Assembly: GCA_035578905.1 (NCBI GenBank)
Contig: JAQJVL010000001.1
Coordinates: forward strand, 916,001-980,000
Source of the DNA: Stictocephala bisonia
Lineage: Eukaryota > Arthropoda > Insecta > Hemiptera > Membracidae
DNA: 64,000 bases
Reading direction: 5' to 3'
Shown: piece after piece, positions 60,385-64,000 of the stretch
Numbering within the stretch: the stretch's first letter is position 1
Layout of the letters: every line of letters starts with the position of its first letter
Notes under the pieces: model-generated
What the model was told of the DNA's origin: nothing
Databases searched by the model: none
The model's input: the letters and a program-made list of their open reading frames with translations, nothing else
Program-made: the position numbers and the translations under genes

Positions 60385-60555
60385 GTGGGTCTTTACTGCA
60401 TGTGGATGAATGCGTGAGTATTGCACCATCACTGTATACTTATGGGTGGGTGGTTGAGTAATCACTACTGTACTTATATGTGTGGTTGGGTGTTGTGCAT
60501 CACCACTTTATTTTTATATGTGTGTGGTTGGGTCATCACTACTGTACATGCACTG
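60385..60555 (-). repeat. Minisatellite, about 4 degenerate units, related to the 36-bp array
   Basis: GTGGTTGGGT-G/C and ATCACTACTGTAC blocks recur at about 40-bp spacing. Read on the minus strand they resemble the unit at 2457 (ACGTGCAGTGGTATTGACCC). Confidence 0.6.
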
Positions 60556-61117
60556 GAGTTTGGAACGCCAAATCGAGGTAAATGGAACTGCTGAAAAGAA
60601 AGATCATTTAAAAAGGACAAATTATCCTGGCCCGTTGCTATAAGTAACAAAGGGGGCTACATTGTAAACCCCAATGTGCAGAAAAGTCAATATAAAAAGA
60701 AATTGGTACTCGATTTTAAAAATCAGCCGGATAATATTGATTTTAACTGGGATGCAAACGGCATGATTGTTAAATTTACTTATCAATTGATTTATTTAAA
60801 AAATAATGTTTAATCAATTTTGATAAAATTAATATAAATTAATAAATATACATATACAAAATAACAATGCAAAATAATAAATAAAATGCAATATATATTA
60901 ATATGGTGGTGACTGGCAGTAACAATAATGGCCACAATTCACAAACAAAGATGTAAACAAAGCACAACACTGCAACAACACAGACCTAACAAATGCATTT
61001 CATTGTGGAACTGATTTCATGTCGATACATTTAATATAACTTGCAAAAACAATAGAAACAAAATAAGACCAACAGACATTCATGGCAAGATGGAATGATT
61101 ATAGAGATGCAAGAATT
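60556..61117. other. Non-coding spacer
   Basis: AT-rich; no element recognised. Confidence 0.45.
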
Positions 61118-61119
61118 TA

Positions 61120-61252
61120 GCCCATGAGCTACTGGACACTTAACCCACGAACAACTGAACGCTTAACCCACGAGCTACTGGACACCTAACCCACGAGCTA
61201 CTGGACACTTAACCCACGAGCTACTGAACATTTAACCCACGAGCTACTGAGA
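61120..61252. repeat. 23-bp minisatellite, about 6 copies
   Basis: TAACCCACGAGCTACTGGAC plus ACT repeats with starts at 61141, 61164 and 61187 and onwards, exactly 23 bp apart. Confidence 0.92.
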
Positions 61253-61254
61253 AT

Positions 61255-63420
61255 GTGGTGGGCACCGTTCTATCACTTCAAAAGAGTAGTAGAGAAATTG
61301 TTAGTTTTTCACGATATAATATTACCCACCGATGTGTGCCTCATAGTTAGTTGAGTGGTGGCTTCGAGTAAAGAGCTATATTGATATTTTCTGGCTTGGA
61401 CAGTACAAACAAATTCTCTGTAGGAGTTCATTAGGCTTGATTTGGCTGTTTAACAGCTTCTACATGAAAATAAAGTTTTGAACAACTCTCAGTTCAGTGA
61501 GATTTTACTTTCACCTATGCCAATAAAACATAATCTTTGGACTCACTTTATAGGTGGAGGAGTTTCCAATTGTTTTTACATTTTAAGAACTGGTATTGAG
61601 TAAATTAAGAGGGACTGGGCCACATGCTAGCTCACTCGAGCCACACTCTTCGTGGACTGAATGAACAGTTTTACATGAGATTACAGCCCCCTATCAGCTG
61701 TGTTCTAATACAAAATGTCTGTATTTTTCTAAATATATATCTAACACGAATAGGTTAAAATCTAAATCCACATAATCCTAAAATATTCTATTATATTAAT
61801 AATCTATCATTAAATATTTTAAATTATTAATCTGTCATCCATAAAAATGAAAATAATCATATCAGAATCTTTATAAAAAGTTTGTTCGGTTAAATTTCAA
61901 CTTTATTGGATTGTTTCAGACTATTACATACAGTATATATATTATTGCTTAAATCATTACTTGCATACGTAACTAAAATCGTAGACATAAATTGCTTTTT
62001 GCCAATTTGTCTTTAGAGTTCGTGTTTTATAGATATATTTCAATGAAGCCGGTGTTGTTTACTTTTACAAATTGTTCACTAATCATTAAGTCTGATTACA
62101 TAATATGTTAACATTTCAGTCAAAATAATCTCTAGAAGAACATATTTTAATTCATTACGGAATGCCATTCTTCCTGATGGAGTGATATATTATAAGTACT
62201 AACATTAAATTAGCTTCTAATCACTAAACAATAACACTTTTTGCGATATATTTTGATTAGATTTCTAAAAGTATTTTCAATCCCTTTCTCAAAAATCAAC
62301 TAACCTAAAATTATTATATGAATAAATACAGATGACTAATTCTTCGAAAAATTATAAATAGCAAACACATGTTTTTAAACAAGCTCTTGATAAAACTAAA
62401 GTTTACAGTAAACATTTATAAAACTTAGTTGTCATTCAAAATTGTTTTTAATGTATTGCTCCTTTTTATAATTTATTTTTTATTATGGAAATAGGAAAAC
62501 TATTAATAGATAAAAACAATTTTAAATTACAACAAAATTATATAGTATGTTTTTACAATATACTATATTGTTATCAAATACATATTTAAAAACATGTGCT
62601 TACTCTTTATACATTTTCTAAAAATTAATCATCTGTATTTATTTACATTATAATTTTGAGTTTGTTGATTTTTGAGTAAGAAATTAAAAATTATTTAAAA
62701 AAAATCGAATCATAAATAAAAATGTTGTATTATTTAGTAATGAGAAGATAATTTAATGTTTTTACTTATAATACTATTATGAAGAATATATTTTAGTCAT
62801 TTACATTATTTGTCTTGTTATTTTATCATTATTTTATAATGTTATGAATACAATTTAGAAACTGGATTTAGTTTTCATATTTTTAATTGTTTTCTTAGTC
62901 AAATTATAATAAAATAATATTAAATTCTCCGTTATTTACTGTCATGCATAAGTATTAAAGTTTTTAATTAATTTTTTAAATTACATTTCAATAATCTAGT
63001 TGGTCAGTTATTGACTCCCGGTATTGTTTTTCCGTAATTACTAGCAAATTAATTTCGCATTTAGTGAACTTATAATTTTACGTCTATGAAAACGTACGAG
63101 ACTCGTATTATGAGTAACTTGCACATGAATATTTTTAAGAGCATTTTTAGTTAATAATATTTATTAAAAGTAGTTTATTGCAGTATTTGCCTAATTATTT
63201 GTACTTTTTATAGATGTTGAATCATACTTATTTTTTATTGATATCAGTTTAAGTAAGTTACTTCTGTTTACTCAAGTCACCTGTAAGGGAACCTAGTAAC
63301 TACTAAAAAAGTGAGGGAATAAAAATATATTATTCCAATTAGTTTGGTACTAAACCCCCTCAAAATTCATCATAATTCTAGATAAAATTAGGAATTTCAT
63401 TTGGATATTAAAAATATATT
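61255..63420. other. Long AT-rich intron stretch
   Basis: No gene, tandem repeat or transposon segment recognised. Composition becomes extremely A/T-rich at 62100-63250. Confidence 0.5.
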
Positions 63421-63728
63421 TTATTTTTGCTATAGTCAGAAATGTGTAGTCCCTGGTTGTGGAAGCCAGCTCATTACTCAGGAGTGCCAAGCAGTGGGCC
63501 GTGAGGTTTGTGTGGGTTCAGTCAACCCTGAAATGTAGGAGTAGGATACGGTTGTGAGGTCATTACTATGACGTCATATATATAACGTCACGGGTCTTTT
63601 ATTTATAATAATTAGTTTTACATATCAATGTTGACAATATTTATCAATTTTATTGTGTATTTGTATAAACTAAATTGACATGTATAAATGTATAAATGAA
63701 AAGCAATTCATTATTGATACTCTATAAG

Positions 63729-64000
63729 ATAACGTCACACAACAGAAATATATAACAATATAAGCACGAAACGCTAAAATATACTACAGTACATGCACAA
63801 ATATTCTACAGTACATGTACAAAATGCACAAAAATACTACAGTGCATGTACAAAATGCACAAAAATACTACAGTGCATGTACAAAATGCACAAAAATACT
63901 ACATTGCATGTACAAAATGCACAAAACTACTACAGTGCATGTACAAAATGCATAAAAATACTACAGTTCTTCTAAAAAATGCACAAAAGTACTACAGTGC
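63729..64000 (+). mobile_element. Foldback-family arm with expanded 31-bp subrepeat, cut by the window edge
   Basis: Starts AACGTCACACAACAG and ATAAGCACGAAA, matching the outer arm of the 52241 element. It then has a 31-bp tandem array (AGTGCATGTACAAAATGCAC plus AAAAATACTAC at 63841, 63872 and onward; about seven units to the end). The rest of the element lies beyond the window. The open frame here is periodic and not a gene. Confidence 0.8.

Overview
The window is eukaryotic, strongly AT-rich and almost free of host coding sequence. The one host gene part I can support is a single 83-bp exon on the + strand (48484-48566). It has a canonical acceptor and donor and encodes part of RRM1 of a CELF/Bruno RNA-binding protein of the CELF3-6 (bruno-3) type. 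I could find no neighbouring exon, so most of the window is best read as intronic sequence of a very large bru3-like gene. The SINE and LINE complement, many minisatellites and AT-rich background fit an insect with a large, repeat-rich genome, perhaps hemimetabolous or hemipteran. The species cannot be fixed from this sequence.

The rest is repeats. Non-LTR retrotransposons are the largest component. LINE-1 (about 32315-35098, +) is 5'-truncated but keeps an unbroken reverse transcriptase frame of over 600 codons. LINE-2 (about 52814-57590, +) is an older, nearly complete CR1/Jockey-like element. Its decayed ORF1 carries a FLYWCH-like zinc finger, a coiled coil and an SGNH/esterase segment, followed by endonuclease and RT. 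Decayed LINE pieces lie at 25733-25965 (+), 27230-28140 (-), 28450-30200 (-), 35240-37610 (+, interrupted), 39170-41060 (-), 42480-43880 (+) and 59930-60290 (+).

Short non-autonomous elements include three tRNA-derived SINE groups: A at 15571 and 45571; B at 1697, 13930 and 17650; C at 3839, 10656 and 47598. Foldback and MITE families include two TACAGGGTG foldbacks (14414-14975, 20860-21693), a family with a large hairpin and internal 28-31-bp repeats (11955, 20515, 52241, 63729 to the window edge), a TIR family at 18417 and 58811, another at 48713 with relatives, and a 159-bp hairpin at 49221. A pair of 73-bp inverted repeats with TA at both outer ends brackets about 4.1 kb (4768-8865).

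Tandem repeats are numerous: a 36-bp unit (2457), a 41-bp unit often arranged as 82-bp dimers (8936), a GC-rich 78-bp unit (13141), a 40-bp unit with higher-order structure (30330, with a diverged relative at 26330), a 23-bp unit (61120), a 31-bp unit (63785) and a (TA)n tract (21811). The open frames inside these arrays come from the repeat period and are not genes. No CRISPR array, prokaryotic operon, rRNA gene or confident functional tRNA gene was seen.
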